A DNA stretch of 64,000 bases, taken from CAJXVY01 sp031580995 (GTDB lineage Bacteria; Actinomycetota; Actinomycetes; Actinomycetales; Microbacteriaceae). Made by a program: the position numbers and the translations under genes. The stretch spans positions 1-64,000 of the forward strand of contig JAVLCC010000007.1 of the NCBI GenBank assembly GCA_031580995.1, in the 5' to 3' direction. Shown here in pieces: positions 49,589 to 59,336 of this stretch (position 1 is its first letter; each line of letters starts with the position of its first letter). The notes below the pieces were generated by a model. That model had not been told where the DNA came from and did not search any database. It saw only the letters and a program-made list of their open reading frames with translations.

Positions 49589-50912
49589 TCTCAGCCTCCA
49601 AGCGTTCCCTGTTGATTATCTCCCCGAGAAGCAAAATGCTTCCCGTCACAACCACTGGTAGTCCCTCCTCCAAGGCTATATCCGTTGCATACTCAAGCGC
49701 CAATTCGCTGCCCTCGATTTCTTGAACCTCTAATCCCAGCAAGCTTGCCGCCTCCGCTAGCTCCGAAGTCTGCACCGCTCTCTCGGATTCAGCCTGGGTG
49801 ATAACTAAAGAAGAAATTAGAGGCTTCAAAATCTCCAACATCTTTGGGTAATCCTTATCGGCCATCGTGCCTAAAACCACCACGCATTTCTCAATTTCAA
49901 AATAGTCAACCAGTGCATCGGTCAAAGATTTGATTCCAGCCGGGTTATGAGCGGCATCCAATATGGTGAGGGGTTTTTTCCTGAAAACCTGCAACCTGCC
50001 GGGGCTGGTGGCATCGGCAAGTGCACTGTGCAAAATAGGTTCTGACAGTGCTTTATTTCCACCACCCAAAAATGCCTCGCAAGCACTCACCGCCAACATT
50101 GCATTTCGCAATTGATGCTCACCCGCCAGGGGAAGAAAAAGGTTTTGATAGCCAACCAAGGCCGTCTCCGAGGAAAAACGGTAGCCTCCGTTTTCAGGCT
50201 TTTGGGACACAATTTTGTAGTCAATATCTTCAAAGATGATTTTTTGACCATCCAGCAGTTTGTTTTTGAGTTGAAATTCAGCTTCAGGGGTTTGCTTTTG
50301 GGAGACCACTATCGAGTCGGGCTTAATGATCCCTGATTTGGTTTTTGCAACCTCACTCACAGTTGACCCCAACTGCTTCGTGTGATCAAGTGCAATTTGT
50401 GAAAAGACAGTAACTTCAGCGTTTACAACATTCGTTGCATCCCACTCACCACCCATTCCAACTTCGATGATCGCAACATCCACCGGCGCATCGGCAAAGG
50501 CCTGAAAAGCCAGCAGAGTGATGGCCTCAAAAAATGTAATCTTGGGTAATCCATTTGATTCCAGCTTTGCATCTGCAATTTCTAAAATTGGAGAAATTTG
50601 ATCCCAGTATTCCTCAAAGAGATCTTTTTCTAAGGGTTCTCCATCAATAGATATTCGTTCGGTTATATCCACTAAGTGTGGAGAGGTGAACCTGCCGGTT
50701 CTAAGCCCATGCTCTCTTAGAATTCGCTCGATGATTCGTGCCGTGGAGGTCTTACCGTTGGTTCCAGTTATGTGAATAACTGGATAGGCAAACTGCGGAT
50801 CTCCCAATAGTTCACTTGCAAGCTCAACCGGATAAAGATCCGGTGTGGGTTTAGCCTCTCCAACGCGGGCAAGTATCTCTTGATAGGCTCTCGAGAAGCC
50901 ATCCTCAGACAA
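49575..50912 (-). CDS. folC: Folylpolyglutamate / dihydrofolate synthase
   Basis: Adds glutamate to dihydropteroate and folates. P-loop HITGTNGKTSTARI, then TSPHLVDITERISIDGE, EVGMGGEWDATNVV, and C-terminal domain ILDAAHNPAGI, all typical of Mur-ligase-like FolC. The open frame runs upstream to 51008 inside ileS. I take TTG 50912, which overlaps the ileS stop and gives a family-like N terminus (about 445 residues); ATG 50945 is the alternative and would overlap ileS by 41 bases. Start uncertain, function not. Confidence 0.92.
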   Translation of the reverse strand: MSEDGFSRAYQEILARVGEAKPTPDLYPVELASELLGDPQFAYPVIHITGTNGKTSTARIIERILREHGLRTGRFTSPHLVDITERISIDGEPLEKDLFEEYWDQISPILEIADAKLESNGLPKITFFEAITLLAFQAFADAPVDVAIIEVGMGGEWDATNVVNAEVTVFSQIALDHTKQLGSTVSEVAKTKSGIIKPDSIVVSQKQTPEAEFQLKNKLLDGQKIIFEDIDYKIVSQKPENGGYRFSSETALVGYQNLFLPLAGEHQLRNAMLAVSACEAFLGGGNKALSEPILHSALADATSPGRLQVFRKKPLTILDAAHNPAGIKSLTDALVDYFEIEKCVVVLGTMADKDYPKMLEILKPLISSLVITQAESERAVQTSELAEAASLLGLEVQEIEGSELALEYATDIALEEGLPVVVTGSILLLGEIINRERLEAEIEKD

Positions 50913-53900
50913 GTTTTTCCAATTCAATGCTGATTTTCTGATCATCACCAATTGACAACTCAGCTTCGGTGATCTGCTCGAAGCTAATTTGTTTTGCCAG
51001 GGTTTCATGCATCAAAAGATCTTGGTGGTTTTCTAGCGCCTGCATCGCACCTAAAGTGACACCCAAAGTCAAACCAATCCGGTCTGAAACATCTAAACCA
51101 GCGTCTTTTCTTGCCTGCTGAATATGCCGGATGGCATCTCTGGCCATTCCTTCGGCCTGCAATTCATCATCAAGTTCTGTGTCCAGAATCAAAAATCCTT
51201 CGGGGAGTAACCCGATTGCTGAGCTTTCTGTGCCACCTGCAAGCTTTAGTTCATACTCTTCAGCCAGCAATTCAATTCCGCCAGCTGTGACCTTGCCATC
51301 TTTTTCGCTCCAGTCTCCTTTTTTGCTGGCTGCAATCACCTGTTGAACCTGCGAACCGATTCTTGGTCCGAGTGCCCTAGCATTCACGTTCAGCTGTTTA
51401 ACAAGACCAAATCGCTTTGCTGTCTCTTCACTCATCGAAACCAGTTCCACCTGCTTCAGATTTAATTCCTCGCGAATCAAATCAACAAACGGTTCAATTC
51501 CAGAGACGTTGTTGCTTGCAATCACAGCTGATCGCAATGGAAGCCTGACTCTCAATCCAGCTTGTTTTCTCAACGCAAGACCGACACTTGCAATGTCGCG
51601 AATTTCATCCATGGACTGAACTAGCGCCTCATCGAATGGATAGTCCTCTGGCTTTGGCCAGTCAGTTAGGTGAACACTGCGGCCAGCGGTCAAGCCCTGC
51701 CAAATCTCCTCTGAGATCATGGGTAGTAATGGCGCAGAGAGCCTGGAGAGGGTCTCCAGAGTTGTGTAGAGAGTGTCTTGAGCATCTTCGTCTCCCTCCC
51801 AAAACCTGTCTCTGGAGCGACGAATAAACCAGTTGGTCAAAACCTCACCAAAATCTCTCAACAAATTAGTTGAGCGGTAGCTGTCGAAATTCTCCATTGA
51901 CTCAGTGAGGTCAGTTATCAACTGGTGCAATTTTCCAAATAAATACCTATCCAAAATTTGCTCAGAGGCGGTTGAGTAACTCGCTTGAAACTCATTGGCG
52001 TTTGCATAGAGGGTGAAAAAGTAATAACTGTTCCAAAGTGGCAGCATAAATTGTCTGACCGACTCTCTGATTCCAGCCTCTGACACTGAGAGATTCCCAC
52101 CACGAAGAATTGGCGAGCTCATCAAAAACCAGCGCATGGCATCTGAGCCATCGCGTTCAAACACCTCTTGCACATCTGGGTAGTTCCTCAGGGATTTGCT
52201 CATCTTCTGGCCATCATCACCCAAGACAATCCCGTGGCTAACAGCGTTATTAAAAGCTGGCTTATCAAACAGTGCGGTTGCCAAAACGTGCAGGGTATAA
52301 AACCAACCGCGAGTTTGACCCACGTATTCAACGATGAAATCTCCTGGGAAGTGGGTTTCAAACCATTCGGTGTTTTCAAATGGGTAGTGAACCTGTGCAA
52401 AGGGCATGGATCCTGATTCAAACCAGCAATCCAATACCTCTGGGACTCTCCTCATCATTGACTTGCCGGTTGGGTCATCGGGGTTTGGTCTCACCAGCTC
52501 ATCAATTTCAGGACGGTGAAAATCACTTGGGGCTTTGCCGAAGTCTCGTTCTAACTCTTCAAGTGATCCATAAACATCAATTCTTGGGTAATTGGGATCG
52601 TCTGATTTCCAAACTGGAATCGGCGCTCCCCAGAACCTATTGCGACTAATCGCCCAGTCTCGAACATTTTCTAACCACTTACCAAAGGAGCCATCTTTGG
52701 TGTGAGAGGGAACCCAATTGATTTCCTGGTTCAACTCCAGCATGCGGTCTCTAATTTTGGTGGTCTCAACAAACCAAGATGAGACTGCTTTATAGATCAG
52801 TGGATTTTTACACCTGTAGCAGTGGGGGTATGGGTGGTCATAGCTGGCCTGCCTGAAAAGCCTTCCCGAATCTTTCAGCTTTTGAGTAATTGGCTTATTG
52901 GCATCAAAGACATGCATCCCCTCAAAATCAGAAATTAATGCATTGAACTCTCCACGCTCATTCACACTCACATAGGTTGGAATCCCAGCTTCGTTACAAA
53001 GCGCTTGGTCATCTTCACCATAGGCAGGAGCCTGGTGCACGATTCCGGTTCCCTCATCAGCACTTACATACTCACCAACTAAAATCTGCCAGGCGTTCTC
53101 GGTATCAAATCCTGATGTGTAGTAATCAAAAACAGGCTGATACCTAAGCCCTTTGAGATCATTTCCGCTCACTGTTTTTGAAACACTCAGCTCATCCTCT
53201 GACTCGACACCGAATTCCTTCAGATACTGAGACACCAAGCTTGTGGCAATCAGGAATCTCTCCCCCTTGGCCTCAACTACCGAATACTCAATTTCTGGGC
53301 CAACTGCAACTGCGAAGTTTGTGGGTAGTGTCCAGGGGGTGGTTGTCCAAGCAAGAAGCTTTACGCCTTGGAATTCACCCTCGGTGGTGATCGGGAAGGT
53401 AACCGTAACTGCCTGATCTTGCCTTTGACGATAAACCTCATCGTCCATTCTGAGTTCGTGATTACTCAGAGGAGTCTCACACCTCCAGCAATAGGCCAGC
53501 ACCTTGAAACCCTCATAAACCAAACCTTTGTTGTGGAGTTCTTTGAATGCCCACAAAACACTCTCTGTGTAGTTTTTATCCAATGTCTTGTAGTCATTAT
53601 CGAAATCAACCCAGCGAGCTTGGCGGGTTACGTAACTTTGCCAGTCTTCGGTGTATTTCAAAACAGAGGTTTTGCAAAACTCGTTGAATTTCTTTACGCC
53701 GTAGTTTTCAATCTCTGGTCGACCGCTGATTCCCAATAATCTCTCGGCCTCAACCTCAGCAGGCAATCCGTGAGTGTCCCAACCAAATCTTCTCTCGACT
53801 CGATTACCACGCATGGTTTGGAACCTAGGAACAAAATCTTTTACATAACCGGTAAGCAGGTGACCGTAGTGCGGCAAACCGTTAGCAAATGGGGGTCCGT

Positions 53901-54060
53901 CGTAAAAAACAAACTCCTCAGCCTGCTCTTGAACCCTTTGGTCTATTGAATATTGGAAGGTGTCATCCTGCTTCCAAAACTCCAAAACTCGGTTCTCAAT
54001 TTTGGGAAAAGAGGGGCTTGGTTCGATGCCGGATTGGTGCTGATTATTCCTTGGGTACAT
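50905..54060 (-). CDS. ileS: Isoleucyl-tRNA synthetase
   Basis: Class I synthetase, 1051 residues, the long eukaryote-like type common in actinobacteria. HIGH motif as HYGH at 64-67, WDTHGLPAE, editing domain, KMSKS in GDDGQKMSKSLRNYP near 600, and a long C-terminal anticodon-binding part. This type is often mupirocin-insensitive as known for the class. Only 66 bp separate it from the divergent valS, too short for the T-box riboswitch seen before ileS in many actinobacteria. Confidence 0.97.
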   Translation of the reverse strand: MYPRNNQHQSGIEPSPSFPKIENRVLEFWKQDDTFQYSIDQRVQEQAEEFVFYDGPPFANGLPHYGHLLTGYVKDFVPRFQTMRGNRVERRFGWDTHGLPAEVEAERLLGISGRPEIENYGVKKFNEFCKTSVLKYTEDWQSYVTRQARWVDFDNDYKTLDKNYTESVLWAFKELHNKGLVYEGFKVLAYCWRCETPLSNHELRMDDEVYRQRQDQAVTVTFPITTEGEFQGVKLLAWTTTPWTLPTNFAVAVGPEIEYSVVEAKGERFLIATSLVSQYLKEFGVESEDELSVSKTVSGNDLKGLRYQPVFDYYTSGFDTENAWQILVGEYVSADEGTGIVHQAPAYGEDDQALCNEAGIPTYVSVNERGEFNALISDFEGMHVFDANKPITQKLKDSGRLFRQASYDHPYPHCYRCKNPLIYKAVSSWFVETTKIRDRMLELNQEINWVPSHTKDGSFGKWLENVRDWAISRNRFWGAPIPVWKSDDPNYPRIDVYGSLEELERDFGKAPSDFHRPEIDELVRPNPDDPTGKSMMRRVPEVLDCWFESGSMPFAQVHYPFENTEWFETHFPGDFIVEYVGQTRGWFYTLHVLATALFDKPAFNNAVSHGIVLGDDGQKMSKSLRNYPDVQEVFERDGSDAMRWFLMSSPILRGGNLSVSEAGIRESVRQFMLPLWNSYYFFTLYANANEFQASYSTASEQILDRYLFGKLHQLITDLTESMENFDSYRSTNLLRDFGEVLTNWFIRRSRDRFWEGDEDAQDTLYTTLETLSRLSAPLLPMISEEIWQGLTAGRSVHLTDWPKPEDYPFDEALVQSMDEIRDIASVGLALRKQAGLRVRLPLRSAVIASNNVSGIEPFVDLIREELNLKQVELVSMSEETAKRFGLVKQLNVNARALGPRIGSQVQQVIAASKKGDWSEKDGKVTAGGIELLAEEYELKLAGGTESSAIGLLPEGFLILDTELDDELQAEGMARDAIRHIQQARKDAGLDVSDRIGLTLGVTLGAMQALENHQDLLMHETLAKQISFEQITEAELSIGDDQKISIELEKLV

Positions 54061-54126
54061 TTGCGCTTTCTAAATCTGCCAAAATAACACTGTTAATCTT
54101 AGAGAAACCTTTGAGAGGGAGATCTC

Positions 54127-56697
54127 TTGTCATCAGTTAAGCCTAATCCGCTAAACCCTGCCAGCACTCCAGAAAAAGCAGCATTGGAGGGTTTGGAGCA
54201 GAAATGGAACGATTTCTGGAATGAAAACGGTATTTACCGCTTTGATCACCAGGCCTCGCGTGAGGAAATCTATTCCATCGACACTCCCCCGCCAACTGCT
54301 AGTGGAAGCCTGCACGTGGGTCACGTGTTCAGCTACACCCACACCGACATCATCGCCCGTCACCGCAGAATGATGGGCAAAAAGGTGTTTTACCCAATGG
54401 GCTGGGATGACAATGGACTGCCAACTGAAAGACGAGTTCAGAATTATTACGGAGTTAGGTGCGAACCAACGCTTCCTTATGAAAATGATTTCACCCCGCC
54501 AATTACCGGCGGAAGCAATAAAAGCTCAAAACCACAGGACCAGCAGCCAATCAGTAGAAAAAACTTTATTGAGCTCTGTGAGGCACTAACCGAGGAAGAC
54601 GAGCAGGCCTTTGAAAACCTTTGGCGCAATCTAGGACTCAGCGTTGATTGGAAAGAAAGTTATCGAACAATCTCCGACCGAGCTCAGGCCACCTCACAGC
54701 TTGCATTTTTGAAAAACCTTGAGCGCGGTGAAGCTTATATCTCAATGGCCCCAACACTTTGGGATGTCACTTTTAGGACAGCTGTTGCGCAAGCCGAATT
54801 AGAAGACAGAGAACAGCCAAGTGCCTATCACCAGTTGGCTTTCTATGGCCCTGAGGGTGAAATCCTGATTGACACCACTAGGCCTGAGCTTTTGCCAGCC
54901 TGTGTTGCGCTGGTGGCTCACCCTGATGACGAGCGCTATCAAAAACTCTTTGGCCAAACTTGTAAGACTCCACTGTTTGATGTGGAGGTGCCAATCGTTG
55001 CACACCCTTTGGCCCAGCCTGATAAAGGAACTGGAATCGCAATGATTTGTACATTTGGTGATGTTAACGACGTCACCTGGTGGCGGGAGCTCAATCTTCC
55101 AAACAGAGCTATTTTAGGATTCGACGGACGTGTTCAATCAACTCCCCCAGCTGGATTGGATAACACAAAGGCAAAAGAGCTCTTTGCTGAACTTGCAGGA
55201 AAAACCGTTTTTTCAGCAAAGCAGCGAATCGTTGAGCTTTTGCAAGAAAGCGGTGACCTTAAAGGTGAGATCCGCCCAATTACCCACCAGGTCAAGTTTT
55301 TTGAAAAAGGAGACAAGCCACTAGAGATTGTCTCCACCCGCCAGTGGTACATCAGAAATGGTGGACGCGACGAGTCAATCAAGGAAAGACTTTTAGAACT
55401 TGGCAAGCAATTAGATTTTCACCCAGATTTCATGACCGTCAGATTGGCGGATTGGATCAATGGACTAAACGGTGACTGGCTAATCTCCAGGCAAAGATTT
55501 TTTGGTGTGCCAATCCCAGTTTGGTATCCAATCAACGAATCTGGCGAAACTGATTATGAAAATCCGATTGCTCCCGATGCTTCGCAGCTTCCAGTTGACC
55601 CATCCTCTGATTGCCCCACCGGATACACAGAAGTACAACGTGGAAAGCCTGGCGGATTCGAAGGTGAAAAAGACATTATGGACACTTGGGCAACCTCATC
55701 ACTGACTCCCCAGCTAGCCGCTGGATGGCTTGATAACCCAGAACTTTTTGAAAAAATCTTTCCCTATGACCTTCGTCCACAGGGTCAAGACATCATCCGC
55801 ACCTGGCTATTTTCAACGCTCGTTAGATCAGAATTAGAACATGGCCAGCTTCCTTGGAAAAACGCCGCCATTTCCGGCTGGATTTTGGACCCGGATAGAA
55901 AAAAGATGTCAAAGAGCAAGGGAAACGTGGTTGTCCCCGATCAGCTACTCAAAGATCACGGGTCTGATGGCGTTCGTTATTGGGCTGCAAGTGCAAGGCT
56001 AGGAACCGACACCGCCTTCGACGAGGGTCAAATGAAAATCGGCCGAAGGCTTGCATTGAAGTTACTAAACGCTGGCAAGTTTGCACTTGGTTTCGAGCTC
56101 CCAAACAAAGATGCATCGCCAACCAATGAGATTGATAAGGGTTTATTGGCAACACTTGCAGAAGTGGTTGAAAAATCCACCGAGGCACTTGAGCGCTATG
56201 ACCACACAAGAGCCCTGGAGCTTACTGAGAGCTTTTTCTGGACATTCACTGATGATTACCTGGAAAGTGTTAAGGATCGCGCTTACGCAGGCGATGACGA
56301 TGCTAAATCCTCTGCGGTAATAACACTTCGGATAACCCTTGCAACGCTCAATAGGTTGTTTGCGCCGTTTATCCCCTTTGCTGCTGAAGAAATGTGGAGC
56401 TGGTGGCAGCAGGGTTCTGTCCATGCATCTTCATGGCCAACAGTATCTGAGTTGGGAGAGACGGGCGATAGTCACTATCTTGAGGTGCTGAGTAAATCAT
56501 TAGCTGTGATTCGGAGAACCAAGTCTGATCAAAAGCTTTCGATGAAAGCTGAGATTAGCTCGGCGAAACTGTTGGTCCCAGATTCAGATAAGGATTATGC
56601 GGAGAAGTTGATTTCGGATTTGAAGCTAGTTGGAAGAATCGAAGAACTCGAAATCGCTGAAGGTGACTATGAGCTCCATTCAGTAATTTTTAGCTAG
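54127..56697 (+). CDS. valS: Valyl-tRNA synthetase
   Basis: Class I synthetase, 856 residues. HVGH at 63-66 in PPPTASGSLHVGHVFSYTH, GWDDNGLPTERRVQ, and KMSKSKGNVV near 593 are intact. The C-terminal coiled coil of E. coli ValS is short or missing. TTG start at 54127 with GGGAG 5 bases upstream. Divergent from ileS and convergent with clpX, with which its 3' end overlaps by 8 bases. Confidence 0.97.
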   Translation: MSSVKPNPLNPASTPEKAALEGLEQKWNDFWNENGIYRFDHQASREEIYSIDTPPPTASGSLHVGHVFSYTHTDIIARHRRMMGKKVFYPMGWDDNGLPTERRVQNYYGVRCEPTLPYENDFTPPITGGSNKSSKPQDQQPISRKNFIELCEALTEEDEQAFENLWRNLGLSVDWKESYRTISDRAQATSQLAFLKNLERGEAYISMAPTLWDVTFRTAVAQAELEDREQPSAYHQLAFYGPEGEILIDTTRPELLPACVALVAHPDDERYQKLFGQTCKTPLFDVEVPIVAHPLAQPDKGTGIAMICTFGDVNDVTWWRELNLPNRAILGFDGRVQSTPPAGLDNTKAKELFAELAGKTVFSAKQRIVELLQESGDLKGEIRPITHQVKFFEKGDKPLEIVSTRQWYIRNGGRDESIKERLLELGKQLDFHPDFMTVRLADWINGLNGDWLISRQRFFGVPIPVWYPINESGETDYENPIAPDASQLPVDPSSDCPTGYTEVQRGKPGGFEGEKDIMDTWATSSLTPQLAAGWLDNPELFEKIFPYDLRPQGQDIIRTWLFSTLVRSELEHGQLPWKNAAISGWILDPDRKKMSKSKGNVVVPDQLLKDHGSDGVRYWAASARLGTDTAFDEGQMKIGRRLALKLLNAGKFALGFELPNKDASPTNEIDKGLLATLAEVVEKSTEALERYDHTRALELTESFFWTFTDDYLESVKDRAYAGDDDAKSSAVITLRITLATLNRLFAPFIPFAAEEMWSWWQQGSVHASSWPTVSELGETGDSHYLEVLSKSLAVIRRTKSDQKLSMKAEISSAKLLVPDSDKDYAEKLISDLKLVGRIEELEIAEGDYELHSVIFS

Positions 56698-57961
56698 CCG
56701 ACTTCTTTTTCTGGGGGAAGGGAACAACCTGAGGTTCTTCGCCTTTGACCACTGACTCGTCAACGATAATTTTTCCTTGAGTTTCCAGGCTTGGCAGGTT
56801 GAACATAAGTGGAGAGAGCGTTTCTTCAAGAATTGCTCTCAATCCCCTAGCTCCTGTTTCCCGCTCGATTGCTTTTTCAGCTATCAATTCCAACGCATCT
56901 TCAGTGAACTCAAGCTCGAACCCATCCAGTTCAAACATTTTCTGATACTGCTTGGTCAAGGCATTTTTTGGCTCGCTCAGAATCGAAATAAGTGCATCTT
57001 TGCCAAGCTGATTGACGGTTGTGACCACTGGCAAACGGCCAATGAATTCAGGAATAAGTCCAAATTTACGTAGATCCTCTGGTTGCACCTGAGCAAAAAT
57101 TTCAGCCTGCTCGGTTTTTTCCTTCAAGGGTGAATTAAAGCCAATACCTTTTTTGCCAACCCGTTCGCCCACGATTGAATCAAGACCGGCAAACGCTCCG
57201 GCAACAATGAACAGCACATTCTTGGTATCCAGCGAAATAAACTCCTGCTGCGGGTGTTTTCTGCCTCCCTGAGGAGGAACAGATGCAACACTGCCCTCCA
57301 AGATCTTCAAAAGCGCCTGCTGCACACCCTCACCTGAAACGTCTCGGGTGATTGATGGGTTTTCACTCTTTTTTGAAATCTTGTCAATCTCGTCGATGTA
57401 GATGATTCCCATCTCTGCTTTTTTGACATCGAAATCAGCTGCTTGCAAAAGCTTCAAAAGAATGTTTTCGACATCTTCGCCCACATAACCGGCTTCAGTA
57501 AGTGCGGTCGCATCCGCAACGGCGAAAGGCACGTCCAACATTTTGGCTAAGGTCTGCGCAAGATAGGTTTTTCCGCAACCGGTTGGACCCATCATCAAGA
57601 TATTGGATTTTGAAATCTCAACATCATCGTGGTTTTTGCCAGTACGACTGAGAGTTCCGCCTGCTCGAACTCTCTTATAGTGGTTATAAACAGCCACAGA
57701 AAGTTGTTTTTTGGCCTGGTCCTGACCAATTACATACTCATCTAAAAACTCTTTGATTTCCTTGGGTTTGGGGAGCTCTTCTTGTAAACCCTCAGGTTTT
57801 TCGGCCTTGCCAAGTTCCTCTTCAATGATTTCATTGCAAAGTTCAATGCACTCATCGCAAATATAGACACCGCCGCCGGCGATGAGCTTTCTTACCTGTT
57901 TCTGACTCTTTCCGCAGAAAGAGCATTTCAGAAGCTCGGAGCTTTCTCCCAAAGTGGTCAT
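56690..57961 (-). CDS. clpX: ATP-dependent Clp protease ATP-binding subunit ClpX
   Basis: AAA+ unfoldase that feeds ClpP. Zinc-binding domain with Cys13, Cys16, Cys35 and Cys38, Walker A GPTGCGKT near 124-131, Walker B IIYIDEIDKI, pore loop GYVGE, and sensor regions. The IGF-type ClpP-docking loop is present as GIGFNSP (IGF). 423 residues. Lies about 55 bp after clpP2; ends inside the convergent valS. Confidence 0.97.
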   Translation of the reverse strand: MTTLGESSELLKCSFCGKSQKQVRKLIAGGGVYICDECIELCNEIIEEELGKAEKPEGLQEELPKPKEIKEFLDEYVIGQDQAKKQLSVAVYNHYKRVRAGGTLSRTGKNHDDVEISKSNILMMGPTGCGKTYLAQTLAKMLDVPFAVADATALTEAGYVGEDVENILLKLLQAADFDVKKAEMGIIYIDEIDKISKKSENPSITRDVSGEGVQQALLKILEGSVASVPPQGGRKHPQQEFISLDTKNVLFIVAGAFAGLDSIVGERVGKKGIGFNSPLKEKTEQAEIFAQVQPEDLRKFGLIPEFIGRLPVVTTVNQLGKDALISILSEPKNALTKQYQKMFELDGFELEFTEDALELIAEKAIERETGARGLRAILEETLSPLMFNLPSLETQGKIIVDESVVKGEEPQVVPFPQKKKSAS

Positions 57962-58017
57962 GGTTAAACTCTATCCACCATCACCGACGTTGAGTTGCTA
58001 GTAAGCGGAGTTTTGAA

Positions 58018-58674
58018 TTAGCGACCTAAAACTGGTTTTCTGCTGGAGAGAACCTGGTCGATGATTCCATACTCCAAAGCTTCCTCGGCAGTCAAAATCT
58101 TGTCCCTGTCAATGTCTTTATTGACCTGCTCGATTGTTCTTCCCGTGTGCTCGCTCAATGTCTGCTCCAGCCACTCACGCATACGCATGATTTCCTTCGC
58201 CTGAATCTCGATATCACTGGCCTGACCCTGTCCGCCTCCACCGCTTGCTGGCTGGTGGATCAAGATTCTGGCATTTGGCAAAGCTAGCCTCTTGCCAGGA
58301 GCTCCCGCTGCCAACAACACAGCCGCTGCACTGGCAGCTTGGCCAAGGCAAACTGTTTGAACATTGGGCTTGATGTACTGCATGGTGTCATAAATTGCAG
58401 TCAGGGCTGTGAAAGATCCACCGGGAGAGTTTATGTACATCGTGATGTCACGATCTGGGTCTTGTGATTCCAATACCAACAGCTGCGCCATCACATCATC
58501 TGCACTGGCGTCATCGACCTGCACGCCTAGAAAAACAATTCGGTCTTCAAAAAGCTTGGTGTAGGGGTTGTGTCGCTTGAAGCCATAGCTTGTGCGCTCC
58601 TCGAACTCAGGAAGAATGTACCTGGACTCTGGAAGAGAGATTTTCTCACCCCTTGAATTTTCTAAGTAGCTCAC
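58018..58674 (-). CDS. clpP2: ATP-dependent Clp protease proteolytic subunit ClpP2
   Basis: 218-residue serine protease subunit, second of the actinobacterial pair. Ser115 in GQAASAAAVLL and His140 in LIHQPASGGGGQGQASD are the catalytic residues; the longer N terminus (ESRYILPEFEERTSYGFKRH) is the ClpP2 hallmark. ATG overlaps the clpP1 stop (ATGA). Forms mixed rings with ClpP1. Confidence 0.96.
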   Translation of the reverse strand: MSYLENSRGEKISLPESRYILPEFEERTSYGFKRHNPYTKLFEDRIVFLGVQVDDASADDVMAQLLVLESQDPDRDITMYINSPGGSFTALTAIYDTMQYIKPNVQTVCLGQAASAAAVLLAAGAPGKRLALPNARILIHQPASGGGGQGQASDIEIQAKEIMRMREWLEQTLSEHTGRTIEQVNKDIDRDKILTAEEALEYGIIDQVLSSRKPVLGR

Positions 58675-59255
58675 TTTTCTCCTCCGACTCCGGTAATGGG
58701 TGTTGCATATGTCTGAATGTGGTCGATGAAGCCGTATTCCAGCGCTTCATCTGCTGTGAACCAGCGGTCGCGGTCACCATCTTCAATAATTTGTTCTACT
58801 GTCTTGCCGGTTTGCTCTGCCGTGATTGAGGCAAGCTGACGCTTCATGGAGTTGATCAACTCCGCCTGGGTTTGAATGTCGCTTGCGGTTCCACCAAATC
58901 CACCCAGCGGCTGGTGAAGCAAAACTCTAGTGTTTGGTGTTGCATAGCGCTTTCCCTTTGTTCCGCTGGAGAGCAAGAACTGTCCCATCGAGGCAGCCAT
59001 ACCAATTCCCACTGTGACAATGTCGTTGGGGACATACTGCATAGTGTCATAAATTGCCATGCCGGCAGTAATGGAACCACCGGGTGAGTTTATGTATAGA
59101 TAAATATCGCGTTCGCTATCTTCGGCTGCTAGCAACAGCATCTTCGCGGCAATCTCGTTTGCATTGTCATCGCGAACATCGCTACCGAGCCAGATAATGC
59201 GGTCTTTTAGCAGGCGGTCAAAAACTGACTGCGGTGGAGTCATTTGGGTGGTCAT
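58671..59255 (-). CDS. clpP1: ATP-dependent Clp protease proteolytic subunit ClpP1
   Basis: 194 residues. Catalytic Ser89 in GMAASMGQFLL and His114 in VLLHQPLGGFGGTASD; the aspartate lies further on in the handle region. The N-terminal PPQSVFDRLLKDRIIWLGSDV is ClpP1-like. AGGAG lies 5 bases before ATG. A ClgR-like box lies 64 bp upstream, so this is probably the promoter-proximal gene of clpP1-clpP2(-clpX), stress-induced by ClgR. Confidence 0.96.
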   Translation of the reverse strand: MTTQMTPPQSVFDRLLKDRIIWLGSDVRDDNANEIAAKMLLLAAEDSERDIYLYINSPGGSITAGMAIYDTMQYVPNDIVTVGIGMAASMGQFLLSSGTKGKRYATPNTRVLLHQPLGGFGGTASDIQTQAELINSMKRQLASITAEQTGKTVEQIIEDGDRDRWFTADEALEYGFIDHIQTYATPITGVGGEK

Positions 59256-59318
59256 TAATTCTCCTCGCTGGAAATAACTACTGTTAGCTAACCAACTATC
59301 TGGAGAGAATTCTCCGCT

Positions 59319-59336
59319 GTTCGCTTCTGGCGTTTA
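59319..59336. promoter_or_regulatory. ClgR-like operator upstream of clpP1P2
   Basis: Minus-strand TAAACGCCAGAAGCGAAC matches the corynebacterial ClgR consensus WNNWCGCYNANRGCGWWS, as I recall it, in every fixed position but one (G for A). It overlaps the tig stop codon and lies 64 bp before the clpP1 ATG, in line with activation. A palindrome, GAGAATTCTC, lies just downstream at 59304-59313. Confidence 0.7.

Noticed and set aside
54061..54126. Possible T-box riboswitch before ileS or valS
   Set aside because: Only 66 bp separate the two divergent genes; no specifier stem or T-box sequence is present.
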